A DNA stretch of 64,000 nt from Mesodorylaimus sp. YZB2_4 (lineage: Eukaryota > Nematoda > Enoplea > Dorylaimida > Dorylaimidae). Position numbers and translations under genes: made by a program. This document shows, in pieces, positions 22,431 through 33,118 of this stretch (its first letter is position 1; every line of letters starts with the position of its first letter). The notes beneath the pieces are model-generated. The model was not told where the DNA came from, did no database searches, and saw only the letters and a program-made list of their open reading frames with translations. The DNA is taken from positions 62,001-126,000 of the forward strand of contig JASANH010001202.1 in NCBI GenBank assembly GCA_030248295.1, in the 5' to 3' direction.

Positions 22431-25400
22431 TCACATACACGGCAAGCGATCGCCCTCTTCCTCATCCAGACCAGGCTGCACCAAATCGTTCTTTGAAGGC
22501 AGCACAGCTGCCCTCGAGATTCCATAGAATTGTTCCGGTTTCAATCGACGACGGCGTGCCGAGAATTTCCACCCCAAATGGTCCCCACAGTCAGCGCAGT
22601 TTATGATCGTCCACGCGTATCTGGAACGGACGAGGGGTTATGGACAATCCAGACTTTCCTTCTGATCTTTCTACTTACCCAGGAAACCAAGAATTCTCTG
22701 TCGTCGCGATTCCACTTTCCGAAACGGACGTGGCCTCGGTCAGCGTTATGGTCTCGTGAACGTAACCGTGTGGATTTACGAACGCGCCGATTATGCCTAA
22801 AAGAAAGCAAATTATCAGGCCAACTGTCAATAGCCTCCATACTCAATCTTCAACAGTTAGTTCTCATGACTGATGTGGGGCCTACCCCTGTGACATTGTA
22901 TGAGCCTTGGCCCGAAGAGCGCCATCAAGGTTTCTCAGGCATTCCCATAGTTAACTTTCATCCCCCCCCCCCCCCAGGGATTCACTCATACTATTCAACC
23001 ACGCTCACTTACCATCCAATGACATGCTGAACAGATTCTTCTTGTCGCCCACTTTGGCTGAGCAACTGCGACAAACCAAGATCGTAAACTAAAACAAACC
23101 GTTCAAAAAGTTACCTACACCTGCAGTAGACGTGTACCAGCGCACCCAAGCGGCCACAGATATGAGGCCGAAGTCTCTGGGCAATTCTCGCGACTGCATC
23201 TGCAGCTGAAACATCAACCAGAGTGGTTGACGTTCCCAGCCAGGGGAGAGTATCGATCTCCCGACCGCCAGCAATGCCAGTTTACAAAAGCTCAGCCTGC
23301 CTTACCTTCTTGATCAGTGATAGCTCGCACCGCAGACGTTGCAAAGAGCAGTTAATGCCGAGCAAGCGCAATTTGGTTTCATTATCCAGTGGTAAATTAG
23401 AGGCCACCCAGTAACTGAACTCGACCGGAAACTTGGACATGTCTTCTACCCGTTTCGGATCATACCATTCTTTGAGTTCTTGCTTGATTTGTCGAATGAT
23501 GTCGGTCTGAAATAAGTAAACTGTTCTTACACCAACCTGCCTACAGTTCTAAACACTCCAATTGCCAGCATGTCTCTAGGGTTCCTGCACTTTTAAATGA
23601 TTTCAGGCCTTGCATGATTTTAAGCTTTCCAAGAAACCTCTAGACTTCAACTGAAAAACGTTAAGAATAGCCAGAAAGGGCAGGTACGTCAGAAGTTTTC
23701 GTCTTCAATCAGAAAGCAAACACGTCCAATCCTCCCCATCCTCATCCTTACCACGTCATACTGCTTATAAACGAACCATGGCCACGGCGTGAATGCAGAT
23801 GCGAAGTACTTGGAATCCTAAAATTACATTACACTTAGTACCTTCAAATCCCTTCTCATTCGAACATGACTTACACGTTTCGACTGGGCATCCTTGCGCA
23901 TACACAGACGAGTTCCCATGGCTTGCATGGTTTTCGTGCATGGCAGCTCAGCCGAAGCGAGAGGTGATCCAAGTACGATTTCGGGCAGAATTTTTACTTT
24001 GCCAATTAGGGTCCTAAAAAGAAGAAAGTCTATGTGGACAAGAAATGATACAACAGGTTACATACCCGTCCAACTGCCTCTGCGTTTCCAGAATTTCGAA
24101 ACGCTCACGTCCAACAGCCCGAATTTTCAGGGTGGTCACCTCGTGGTCAGTGGCTTCTTTAAATGCCAGTACTTGCGTCAATGTGCCCAGCTTGGACAGA
24201 CCTTCCATCATGTTCGGACTGCCGCGGACATTGTAGCTGAAGAGAAAGTCAATCTTGACCTATCTGCGAGTCATCTCACAAGGAAACCTCGCCGAATGTA
24301 TTTCTGAAATATCAACCGCCGCATTGGAGGGATTAACCATAACACATTCTGGAAAGTCTGAGCGACGCACCGACCACTGATCAAAGTGGCCAAGCTGTAT
24401 ACGTTGACATCAGTGGCTGTGCTTCCTATCATGTCATGTCATGTCACGCCAAGCACCACACAGCGCACTCGAGTGCTAAGGAACATATGTGACACATTTT
24501 AAGCCCACGCGGGAGTCGAACCCTTTCTAAGTGCGCACCCAGCGTGAGAGGTAGAGGCCTCGACCTAGCGGTTTAGGCTCCCATCAGGGGGTTATATGTC
24601 CACCAGATATTTGGTCACAGCTGATCGAATATCGACAAACGCGCCGCTCACTTTCCAGGATGCGTTCTATGGTACGCCCATACAATCTGGCACTTGCTCC
24701 CAATAGCAAATTCAGAAGCACACTCGGCGAAGTTTTCTTGCCAATCTTACTTGACGTTGACGACTCCGAACATTTGGCTTCTGGCGATGATTGCTCGAAA
24801 CATGGATATTGCACGTGGATGCAGCGACTGCAATGGAAGCGTTTGACCAGGCATCAGAATTAGGTTTGGTACCGGGAACAGAGGGATGGCTTCGATGATC
24901 GTATTGTCCTCGAATACATTTTGTCCACCAACTCCAACTTCTTCCAAATCTCGACCCAGGTACTAAAACGGGAGCTGCATGGATTAATTGGTTTCCTGTT
25001 TCAATACCACGACGGTTGCTTAGGGGAGCCACAAACTGGGAGAGCGGCTAAATATTTTAAAACTGACTGATTTCTCTGCCCAAGGCCATACTTACAAGGG
25101 AATGTCGCCTGTGGTTAATCGGACTCGATACTGATGTACTGTAACCAGCATTTCTGGGGGTCGGGAGATCGATACTCTCCCCTAGCTGGAAGAAGTCAAC
25201 TTCTCCAGTTGATTTTTCTAAGGCGGGTATTAGTGGCGAGACTTGCATTCCTCCGGTCAGTGTTCCCAAGAGACTCCGGTCCCCTTCGATCCCCGGTTCT
25301 GGGTGCGCTGGTTACACTGAGATTGGTTGCACCATAGAACGCATAGGAAAACCTTGACAACAAATGACCACGCCAGGTGAGCCATGGTCAGCGTGTGGTC

Positions 25401-26006
25401 TGGATTCACACAGGGCGACGTTCCCTTGTTAGATGAATAATGAGCCAAGGATTCCAATGATTCAAAAAACAGAGGCTAATGAGGTGCTACCTACACCTCA
25501 TGACAACAACTAAGCCGCATAGGGCACAAGGCCGCCCATTTTGGGATCTCTCTATCGCAATCGCTGCGGGTAAGAACGGGTCCCACCCAAATAAAACGCT
25601 CATTACCGCATGCACAGCTGGCAAACTTCGATTGAACGTCACCGTCCGCTCGCATTTGGCCCCGTGTTGGCCTCCATTGGTTTCGACAATTGGCGCAAGT
25701 TCGTCGTCACTCCCTTGTCCATGCCGACTTCCTCTGGCGCCCATCATTCGTCGTCGTTTAGTTTCTTCCTCTTCGTCCGAATCCGACTCGTCTTCCTCTT
25801 CCGCACCACCGATGCCTTGACCGAAAAATATAATGTAACGATGGAATCGACGTTAGTTCAGACAATCAGTGCAATGTAATGTCGCTCAAATGCGAGAGAA
25901 TGAAGATCATGAACAGTAAATCCCAAAATCACATACCATCCATCGGTGCATCTTGCGCTTCCTCGACTGGAACGAGCTGCCCACGATTTTCCTCGTCTTC
26001 ATCCAT
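22431..26006 (-). CDS. CRBN: Cereblon, CUL4-DDB1 ubiquitin ligase substrate receptor
   Basis: About ten exons, including 25937-26006, 25607-25815 and 24751-24962. The N-terminus is acidic. The Lon-like domain follows: RTVTFNRSLPAVHA joined to YLGRDLEE, then LILMPGQTLPLQSLHPRAIS and IRAVGRERFEILETQ. The DDB1-binding helices include EFSYWVASNLPLD and SLQRLRCEL. The C-terminal CULT domain has two zinc pairs (CRSC near 23.05 kb, CADC near 22.58 kb), FVNPHGYVHET, and all three cage tryptophans in NSWFPGYAW and HLGWKF. The stop at 22431 follows a short acidic tail. In animals the CULT cage binds cyclic-imide degrons on substrates. Splice phases checked at the CULT exons agree. A TTTGTTTCAG acceptor sits only 7 nt before the ATG. 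Introns carry two family A MITEs and a SINE. Confidence 0.95.
23133..23286 (+). mobile_element. Family A MITE in a CRBN intron
   Basis: Ends TGTACCAGCGCACCC and CAATGCCAGTTTACA, with the core CTGAAACATCAACCAGAG. It lies between the helical and CULT exons of cereblon. Confidence 0.75.
24425..24585 (-). repeat. Leu/Ser-tRNA-derived SINE in a CRBN intron
   Basis: Read on the minus strand it has an A-box region like CTAGCGG, a long variable arm, and the B-box GGGTTCGACTCCCGCG. The tail CATGTCATGTCATGTCAC and GTGCTAAGGAACA recurs at 52.25-52.43 kb, so the element is about 160-180 bp. The extra arm is typical of type II tRNAs (Leu, Ser). Confidence 0.7.
25140..25316 (-). mobile_element. Family A MITE in a CRBN intron, best-preserved ends
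   Basis: Perfect inverted ends TGTAACCAGC and GCTGGTTACA 177 bp apart. ACTG occurs on both sides and may be a 4-bp target duplication overlapping the first bases of the end. The core is in reverse orientation relative to most other copies. Confidence 0.85.
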
Positions 26007-26749
26007 CGTTTAGCTGAAACAAAGATCAGATCGATGTTGATGTTTGTGTTTGGAACACAGCCCTTTCGACTCCGTCGGGCCACGAGTTGGACACTCTTGA
26101 CGCAAGTACACTTACTTCCTAGATCAAGTTTCAGAAGATTAGGGAAAGATGCAGCTTTCACTCCCGGTCAATGACGTAGGTATCGAGAATGTCTTTTATT
26201 CAGGATCAATGTGCTTTTATACTGCATATCCTATGTAGATTCTATGCGGGCCGCTTGCGCTGCGCTGCTGATCGACATCTTCTCGCGGCGGAATCATCTC
26301 GGAGAGCAAGGCTAACTTATCATTACTAATTTCACATGGTGCGTGGGAGACTTATTTGATTCCTGTATCGTCGCATACTTTCCGGTTGACTAGGCGACGA
26401 CGATCAACAGGATGCGAGTTGACCACTTTCTTGAAAAGCCCGAGCTCATTTTGCACCCTAGTTAAAAACAGAATTCAAATTGGAATTATGAACGGAATCC
26501 CGAAATCGCAGCACTACTCGAACACGATCTTCTGGAACGCTGTGGCTGAAATCGAAAAAATGCGGGCCCACGGTTTTTGAAAAGCGGTGATCGTTGTGCA
26601 CAAACGTGGTACTCCGAACTGTGGAAGGGAACTGAGGTACCGTGTAGAATCATACATGTTTTATTAGCCGTGCCTACTTGCATGATTTTCGACCGAACCA
26701 AATTTCGGTTCCGTCCAGCGATTTCTTTCCGGATTTGGTGTCTCTGAAC
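26007..26749. promoter_or_regulatory. Bidirectional CRBN/MON1 promoter region
   Basis: The two start codons point away from each other across about 740 bp. No TATA box or other motif stands out. A minus-strand stretch near 26340-26445 reads as 35 protein-like codons after a TAACTAG acceptor (ELGLFKKVVNSHPVDRRR) but could not be joined to other exons; it may be a small unrecognised gene. Confidence 0.45.
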
Positions 26750-29700
26750 ATGGGTGATCATAACACGAGTCATGAAAATGTCAAAATGGCATCGAGCAAT
26801 TCAAGCGCAATAATTGAATCAAATAGGAGTTGGATGAATGATCAAGCAGGTACGTTGTTTTGTCATCTATGAGGTTTTTGGAAAGCCGAGGTTACGATAT
26901 CTGTCATAACTTTCTTCGACGTTAGCCAGTCGCTTCTTGCTGGTTGGAACTAACTCAGATATGCTTATCAGTGGGGTGATGAGAATCTGTGCACGCCTGA
27001 ATCTCATGAATGTCTCCCCCTCTGAATCTGGAGACCGAATGATCAGAACCTGTGCACGCTTGAATCTCATAAGCGTCTCCCCTCTGAATCAGTATTGTTG
27101 CAGTAATTGCTTGTCAGAAATTGGCCAAGTCCGAAACACATACAACCAATTCGTCATCTTTTAGCAACAAGTTCCGACATCCAGGGTCACGCTGACAAAT
27201 TGAATGATTCCTTTCAAAGAAATGATTCATTCACCGATACTCGCATAAATGAGTCGGATTTCGAGAAGTTAGCTCCTGGAAAACCATATCATTCGTTATT
27301 GACCACCAACGAGGATGCGATGCCAAGCTTCAGTTTGACCGAACCCGACGATGTGGTGATCGGAGATAGAGAAGGCGGTGGGGACAGCGAAAACGATGAG
27401 TTCTCGGTCGAAATGGTGAATGGCGATCGACGACCAAAATATGAGCATCAGAGTAGCAATATTGCCGAAATTGTCGAGCAGGCTGGTCCGTTCTCGGCGA
27501 GGGAAGACGAGGAAGAGATCAGTGTGGTGAGTGAATGGTTGGTTGTGGGATTCTTTTCAGTCATTTTAGTTTGCGTTTTTTGAAGTCCAAGTTTGAGAAG
27601 AATATTGTTTAATTCCAATATACTCTTAGAACTGCACTTCAACTTTGACTCATCACTGTTGCCAGATTGTCTGTTGCGCATTGTGCATCAGTCACAGGCG
27701 TGCTCAATTGTGGTGATAGAATAATGGATGTTATGAATCTAATAATAAACTTGCGCGTCATGGCGGGAATTCCGAGTCCGCTGATTGCAGAGGCGTAGTT
27801 TTCTCACGACTCAAGTTTTCCTGCCATTGTCTAAGAGATGGTCGAAAACGTTTTCCTTTTTAGCCCACTGCATCCGATGACACTGCGCTGGCCGCAGGTG
27901 CGTGGAACGTAGCTACTGGTGTGGCATCGACACGCAAGGAGGTCACGCCGGAAGAAGAGTTTTTACCGAGCAAATATCTAAGGCAACGATTGAAGCACTT
28001 ATTCATATTGTCGAATGCTGGCAAGCCTATTTTTTCACGGTAAGCGTCTAAAGCTACTTCTGCGCATGTCTGGACCCCTGTTGAGGCACACTAGGGTGCC
28101 AAGCTTATCACCAGGGGGTCTTATTTATGCATTTGCTTTCTTAGCTTTCCAACTGCTAGCTAAGTTGGCAGGGGCGGCTGGGAGCGATACTCGCAGAGGG
28201 GCTCGGGGTTCGAACCCAGGACGTCCCGACAAGCTGAAATTATACCGCTGACGATGTGCCAGCACTAGGGGATAGGCGTAGTGCTGTATCCGTTAACTAT
28301 CATCACCACACTCTCACGGGGGTAGCACCCAAGTGCCATCTAGGAAACCGTGAGTTCGGGCATCAAGGTAAAGAAATTATCGAATGTCTGGACCTAATGG
28401 ACGCTGATTGGTTAAAAAGTCCGTTTGGCCATGCATCTGTCAGGTGTACATAGAGCGGTTAGCGCAGTACGTTTTGAATCAAACAACATCGAGATCGAAT
28501 CCCAGCGAGGTGAATAATAGTTTTGATTTTTGTCAGACAAGTTTTATGTGGCAATTAGTTGTCAGAAGAAATTATTTTCAACCACTCGAAAATCCTGATC
28601 TGACAAAAGCAAAATGATCTGTCTGTCTGCCTGTCTTTTTATTCAGTGGCCAAGCACTTGGGTACTGATTTGATCTCGCTGGGATTCGATCCCGATGCTT
28701 TTCGACTCAAAACGTGCCGCGGTAACAGCTGTGCTGTACACCAGAGGACCCTCAAAATTTACGTTTTGCATTCTCCTGCCAGTCTTTTTTGTTTGAAACT
28801 TGGACTTTCTGGGTAAATATCGCCCGTTAGCGGCTGGAAATTCGGCAATACTTCTTTGACCTTGATCTGTGCGCCAAAGCTCGTGTGGTCTCCTGGATGG
28901 CATTTGTGGTACTTCCCTCGTGATCTATGCGGGCATGGTGATGAAAATAGGAGGCCTGTACCCGCAGCAGACGACCCCTAACCCTGTGTCATCCTGTATT
29001 TTCCCTCGTTCGTGTATCACGCTTACAATTGTTGTGACTCGCCGTTTAGGGGCGGCTAGAATTCTGTGGGATGTGGCTAGGACAGTTTGCTCATCGTCAG
29101 TAGGGAGGGCCCAGGGCAGGCCTCTGGGAGAGATCAGGCTCTCCTTTGCTTTCTCTCGCTCGACTCGTTTCCATCTGATTGTTCTAAATTCGTGGGGAGC
29201 CGTCCTTCCTTCGTGTGGTCCAACCTATTTGGCAGACCTGTGGGTGGTGTGAGTCAAGTGCCAGCCAGGGACTTCCATTAGAACACGCTTGAGGGGGCTT
29301 TACGGTCGCCGTTCCCTTAGTGGAGGAGTCCAGGGCAGGTACTTGGTTTGTCTGTGGGTAAGATCTAGGACTGTTGAGACATGGTCGTGCCCGTTCTCTG
29401 ACGTTGACTTGAGTCTTCACTGCGCCATCGACAGTGGATCTGTTCGCCAGCGTGGGTATCTTAGGACTGGGTGCATTCGACCAGCAGCCAGGTTAGTGTA
29501 TCATTGCTCAGACCAGTTGCAGGCACCCAGAGACTCGTGGTCTTAGTTAAGTACGGGCAAATTCTGCTGGGTTAGGGGGAGAGCGGTGGGGTAGAGATCA
29601 GATCAGATCAGATCGCCTAAGCCTGAACTGATCGCGTGTGAGACAGGTCAGGTTCGGGTCGAGTCGAGTGAGTGAGCTGTATGGCTGTTGTAACGAAGCC

Positions 29701-32700
29701 TGGCAGGCGCAGGAGGGAGGTGGCCGACCGAAGGCAGCGGGGCAAAATCTCCGACTGGAGCAAGCAAATCTTACGACTATACCTACGGCTGAAACATCAA
29801 CCAGCTAGGGGAGAGTACCGATTACTCTCCCACTCGCCCCTACCAGGCGGGGGTTACACTCTTAACATGCAGCACTGTAGGCTGGCTGGACAATTGGCCT
29901 GTGCTTGGAGGCCAGGGCTTGGTCAGTCAGGTCAGGTCTTTGTCCAGCCCAGGTACAATTTGATCGCTTTTGCTTGCTTCCTGCTGGACCTGAGGTGAGG
30001 GGGGTTGAGAGGAAGGGTTCAGTGCCCTGGCCGGCCCAACAGGGTGGTTACCCCCTTGCCCATTGATCGATACTCTGCAGGAGTAAGCTTTTCTGCCAGG
30101 TATAGAAGACCTTCAGCCTGAACCCGCCATCACGTGAGAGTAGAATACGAATCCGTCGCACGTTTACACAAGATTGTGTATTCGATTTCAGATACGGAAA
30201 CGAGGAAGAACTTAGTTCTCTGATGGGCGTTATGCAAGCCTTGGTCTCGTTCGTGTCGAGTCGTAGTGGTCACGAATTGGTGAGTATTAGGGCCGGGGAC
30301 TGGATGTGCGTATTCATGCATCGGTCACCATTAATACTCGTGGCTGCGTCCCGTATGGCCGATTCGTACGCTCAATTGAAACAATTACTTTTCGTCATGC
30401 ATCAACAAATTTTAAGCGTCTTAACCGCGACTCAATTAACGAAAATATTTGAAAATCGAAACAATTTTGATCTTCGTCGATTATTAACTGGAACAGAAAA
30501 ATCGTTTCAAAATTTGATTAATATGACTGAAACGAATGCTTCGTTGTTTTTGAACGCGGTGAAAATTCATCCAGTCACTTCTTCTGTGAGAGAAGCGGTG
30601 GGACAAGCCGTGGCTCATTATGCGGCTAAAATGAAGGTGAGATGTGCAGGGTTCGTACAAGGTTGGGAAATCTGGAAAAGTCGAGAGAAATAGGAATGGC
30701 GCCAAAATCAGGGAAAACTGACAGACTATTCTGGGCTTAAAATTTTGAATCATAGGCCTTTTATAAGGACCTGTTAATCATGCTGGAAATCAGTAAATCA
30801 AGTTGGACTAACAGTGAAAATAAATCAGGTGCAATACGACTGGGTCCTTATTACTGGAGAGAGTGATCCGTGGAGCTTCCTCACCACGCCAAGAACACAG
30901 GACAGCTAATTGAGTCTTCCGACCTAGTCCATGGCTGAGACATCACCCTACCGGGTGACGCCCCCAGCTGTCGGCTCTACACAGAAAATAATGAAACGTA
31001 TGTCTAAAAATCTAGAAAAATTAGGGAAAATTATTTTCCATTTCTTGAATGAATCTTGTTCTGTCATTTTTAGAATAATTTGGTCTTCGCTATCGTGGTG
31101 GCCAATGATCAGTTGGTGACTATAGCTCGTATGAAAAGATACACGTTGCACCCGTCGGATCTGCATTTGATTATTAATCTAGTAGCAGCTAATCCGTCGT
31201 TCAAAAATGGAGAGACGTTCGCACCGTTGTGCTTGCCTATGTTTGATAAAACGTGAGTATGTTTTTGAATGTTCGGGTGGATGGGTCTGCTCAGGATAGT
31301 CTTCTCAGATCGGATTGATCCAATTGATCTGATCGATCAGTAGATTCAATTGGTTTGATCAAATCTATCAGATCGATCTGATCAAATAAAATCCGATTGA
31401 TCTGATCAAGTGAGATCTGTCTGATCGATCGGATCGAGTTAAATCTATCTGATCGATTGTTTCGAATCAGATATATTCGATCAGGTACGTCATTTCCATT
31501 GACACTTTATTTCATGAACGGATCGGCTGGATCAGGTCGATTCAGGATTAGTCGATGCTGGGTGCATGCATATGATCAATAATTGGTGCCAAGGTCATTG
31601 TCGGACTGGATTTGCATTGCCATCATTGATGGGAGGTTGTGTTGTTTCAGTGGTTTCCTGCATGCTCACATATCGTACTTGAACGATGATTGCCGAGCTT
31701 GCTTACTTTTGTTGACTGTCGATCGATCGGCCTTCTTCGCGCTGTCTGATGTGAAGAGGAAAATACTCGAGGTAAGTGTGCACGATTGGGTGAGGGTGAT
31801 TGGACGTGGCAATCTTGTTATGTTTCAGAAGTTGGACAAGAGTAAAACATTGTCTTTACTGTCCGAGTGCGTCCTCAGGCGGAATTCGTTCAGATTGAAT
31901 GAGGCAAGTTGAAGTGAGGCTGGGTTTTGTTGGGAGTCATATCATACTTTATCCATAGCCTAGCACAATACAGAGTACTCGAGGGCCAAGGTGCTTGTAA
32001 TTTTCTACTTAGGTGGCAGTCGAACCCTCTTGTAGGTGTGAGAGGCAGACGCCTTAACCCGCTAGGCCGCGACCTGAGGAGTGGAGCTTGGAGTACTACC
32101 CTGGGGCTAATAGGATTAGAGAAGGTGTCCGATCCGATCAAGGGTGTATAAATGAGGAGCTCGAAAAGGTGCAGGGCCTGTGTTCTGGTAGAAAGCGCCT
32201 ATTTGTAGGCCGTAGCGATGAAAATAATAAGGAAAACCTAGAGTATAACAGAAAGTCAAGTTGGCGCAGAGCGTATGACGTACGGTACTGTAGGTACCCA
32301 TATGTATTTCACAGCTATTCGCCCTGGCGATAAGCGGATGCTAGAGGATATAAATCGGTCTGACCGAGGGCTGTAAATGAGGGGACACAGGAAAGGGTTT
32401 ACAGTGGGTGGGACAGACTGGAGTCTCGGTTGGAGCGTTGGTGCCTTGTGGCATATATTTCATTGTTTCAGGTGGGAGTTCACGATTTGTGGCATTTTTT
32501 GTATAAAAATCAATCTGGTCATCAGTTCACGTGTCCGACATTCGATGCCCCCTATACCGAGCCAGCAGCGCAGAAACGCTTGTTTGCCACTTATCTGAAG
32601 GTCCATCATCGGATGCATACGAGTGGTCATTCATTGAAGATTCTATTCACGTCTGGCGGAGCTGAGGCTGTATTAGGATGGGTAAGTGGAAGTGGAGTGC

Positions 32701-33118
32701 TTGACTCGGCCTCACCGAGACTCTGATTTGTGGCAGAAAAGAGGCTTTTGTTGTTTATAAAACGTAACAAAAAGCGTGAGCGTTGAGTGGGATTCGAACC
32801 TGTCGACAAGTGTGAGTCGGCTGTGGTATAATTGGTAAGCCCGCTGAGCTGGAGTCCAAGAGGCGCGGGTTCGAATCCTGGTCAAGGCGCAGGTTTATGT
32901 AGTGTCCAGTCCCTAAATAGAACCTGTCTTTCTCCCCAGTAGACAGGTCTAGTTTATGCTTCTTCCTCACTTTGCAGGTAACGTCCAGCTTCGAGCTGTA
33001 TGCAGTGTTTGCTCCTCTTACGCCGAAAGCGGTGGCCATCGCGAAAGTGGACAGACTAATGAAATGGTTGAAGAAAGAGGAAAATCAGTTGTTTATCCTG
33101 AACCCACCTTTGTACTGA
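26750..33118 (+). CDS. MON1: Vacuolar fusion protein MON1, Rab7 GEF subunit
   Basis: Nine exons: 26750-26849, 27165-27526, 27864-28039, 30192-30636, 31074-31252, 31651-31771, 31829-31903, 32472-32681, 32978-33118 (602 residues; all phases close). MON1 with CCZ1 activates Rab7 and drives early-to-late endosome conversion. The first 150 residues are acidic and disordered. The first longin domain starts at KHLFILSNAGKPIFSRYGNE and goes on GVMQALVSFV, HRSPLILVAASR and FDLRRLLTGTE. Later blocks include LHPSDLHLIINLV, GFLHAHISYL, GVHDLWHFLYK and FELYAVFAPLTPK, ending KKEENQLFILNPPLY, all as in animal MON1. Intron 7 uses a GC donor (GAG|GCAAGT). Intron 3 (2.15 kb) is filled with SINEs and nested transposons. 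The ATG chosen is the first in frame. Confidence 0.95.
28440..28750. repeat. Inverted pair of tRNA-like SINEs in MON1 intron 3
   Basis: A plus-strand copy at about 28445-28512 (GAGCGGTTAGCGCAGTACG, then GAGATCGAATCCCAGCGAG) faces a reverse copy at about 28668-28745 with the same motifs on the other strand. The two share AAACGTTTTGA-like and CGAATCCCAGCGAG segments. Transcribed together they could fold into a hairpin with a 150-base loop. Confidence 0.7.
29548..30062 (+). mobile_element. Family C hAT-like element nested in family B
   Basis: Begins TAAGTACGGGCAA, near-identical to the CAAGTATGGGCAA end of the 53-kb copy, and ends CCTTGCCCAT with the last bases lost. Internal arms match the 53-kb copy on the opposite strand (GATCAGATCAGATC, GAGACAGGTCAGG; CACTGTAGGCTGGCTGGAC). 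Confidence 0.8.
29689..29858 (+). mobile_element. Family A MITE nested in family C
   Basis: Ends TGTAACGAAGCCTGGCAGG and TACCAGGCGGGGGTTACA, with the core CGGCTGAAACATCAACC. It sits at a different point of the family C arm from the copy at 53.2 kb. Confidence 0.85.
30647..30835 (+). mobile_element. Family D hAT-like MITE, truncated, MON1 intron 4
   Basis: Starts CAGGGTTCGTACAAGGTTGG ten bases after the exon-4 donor. The stretch TTAAAATTTTGAAT and the later CATGCTGGAAATCAGTAAATC match the copy at 41.2 kb. The far end is not recognisable. Confidence 0.65.
31295..31490. repeat. GATC-rich low-complexity tract in MON1 intron 5
   Basis: About 200 bp made largely of TGATC, GATCGATC and GATCTGATC words in irregular order. 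It is strongly self-complementary because GATC is its own reverse complement. Confidence 0.8.
32015..32085 (-). repeat. Leu/Ser-tRNA-like SINE fragment in MON1 intron 7
   Basis: Minus strand: GCGGCCTAGCGGGTTAAGG, CGTCTGCCTCTCAC, then GGGTTCGACTGCC. Same family as 24.5 and 52.4 kb but without the long variable arm. Confidence 0.65.
32812..32895 (+). repeat. tRNA-like SINE head in MON1 intron 8
   Basis: GTGGTATAATTGGTAAGCCC (A-box) and GCGGGTTCGAATCCTGG (B-box). The T stem pairs poorly and no acceptor stem forms, so it is not called as a tRNA gene. The phrase GAATCCYGSTCAAGGC recurs at 44.83 and, in part, 60.49 kb. Confidence 0.6.

Larger units (their letters stand above)
29097..30175 (+). mobile_element. 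Family B element, interrupted, in MON1 intron 3
   Basis: Same sequence as 42.65-43.32 and 55.74-56.31 kb: it opens with GGGAGAGATCAGGCTCTCC and continues with TTGGCAGACCTGTGG, ACTTGGTTTGTCTGTGGGT, TGCGCCATCGACAGTG. The 3' part (TGATCGATACTCTGCAGG to GAACCCGCC) resumes at 30063 after a 515-bp insertion. It ends about 16-20 bp before the acceptor of exon 4. No inverted ends or coding frame are seen, so its class is unknown. Confidence 0.8.

Noticed and set aside
29087-29546. Open frames in family B as transposon genes
   Set aside because: The three copies do not keep the same reading frame, so the frames are by chance.
30280-30285. GTGAGT donor inside MON1 exon 4
   Set aside because: The frame continues through it into VSIRAGDWMCVFMHRSPL, which is the conserved MON1 sequence, so the site is not used in the main form.
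32812-32895. Functional tRNA gene (also considered at 4.24, 8.31, 11.77, 24.5, 28.45, 28.7, 32.0, 52.4 and 60.5 kb)
   Set aside because: A and B boxes are present but acceptor stems do not pair and T stems have mismatches. Related sequences recur with attached tails, so they are SINE heads.
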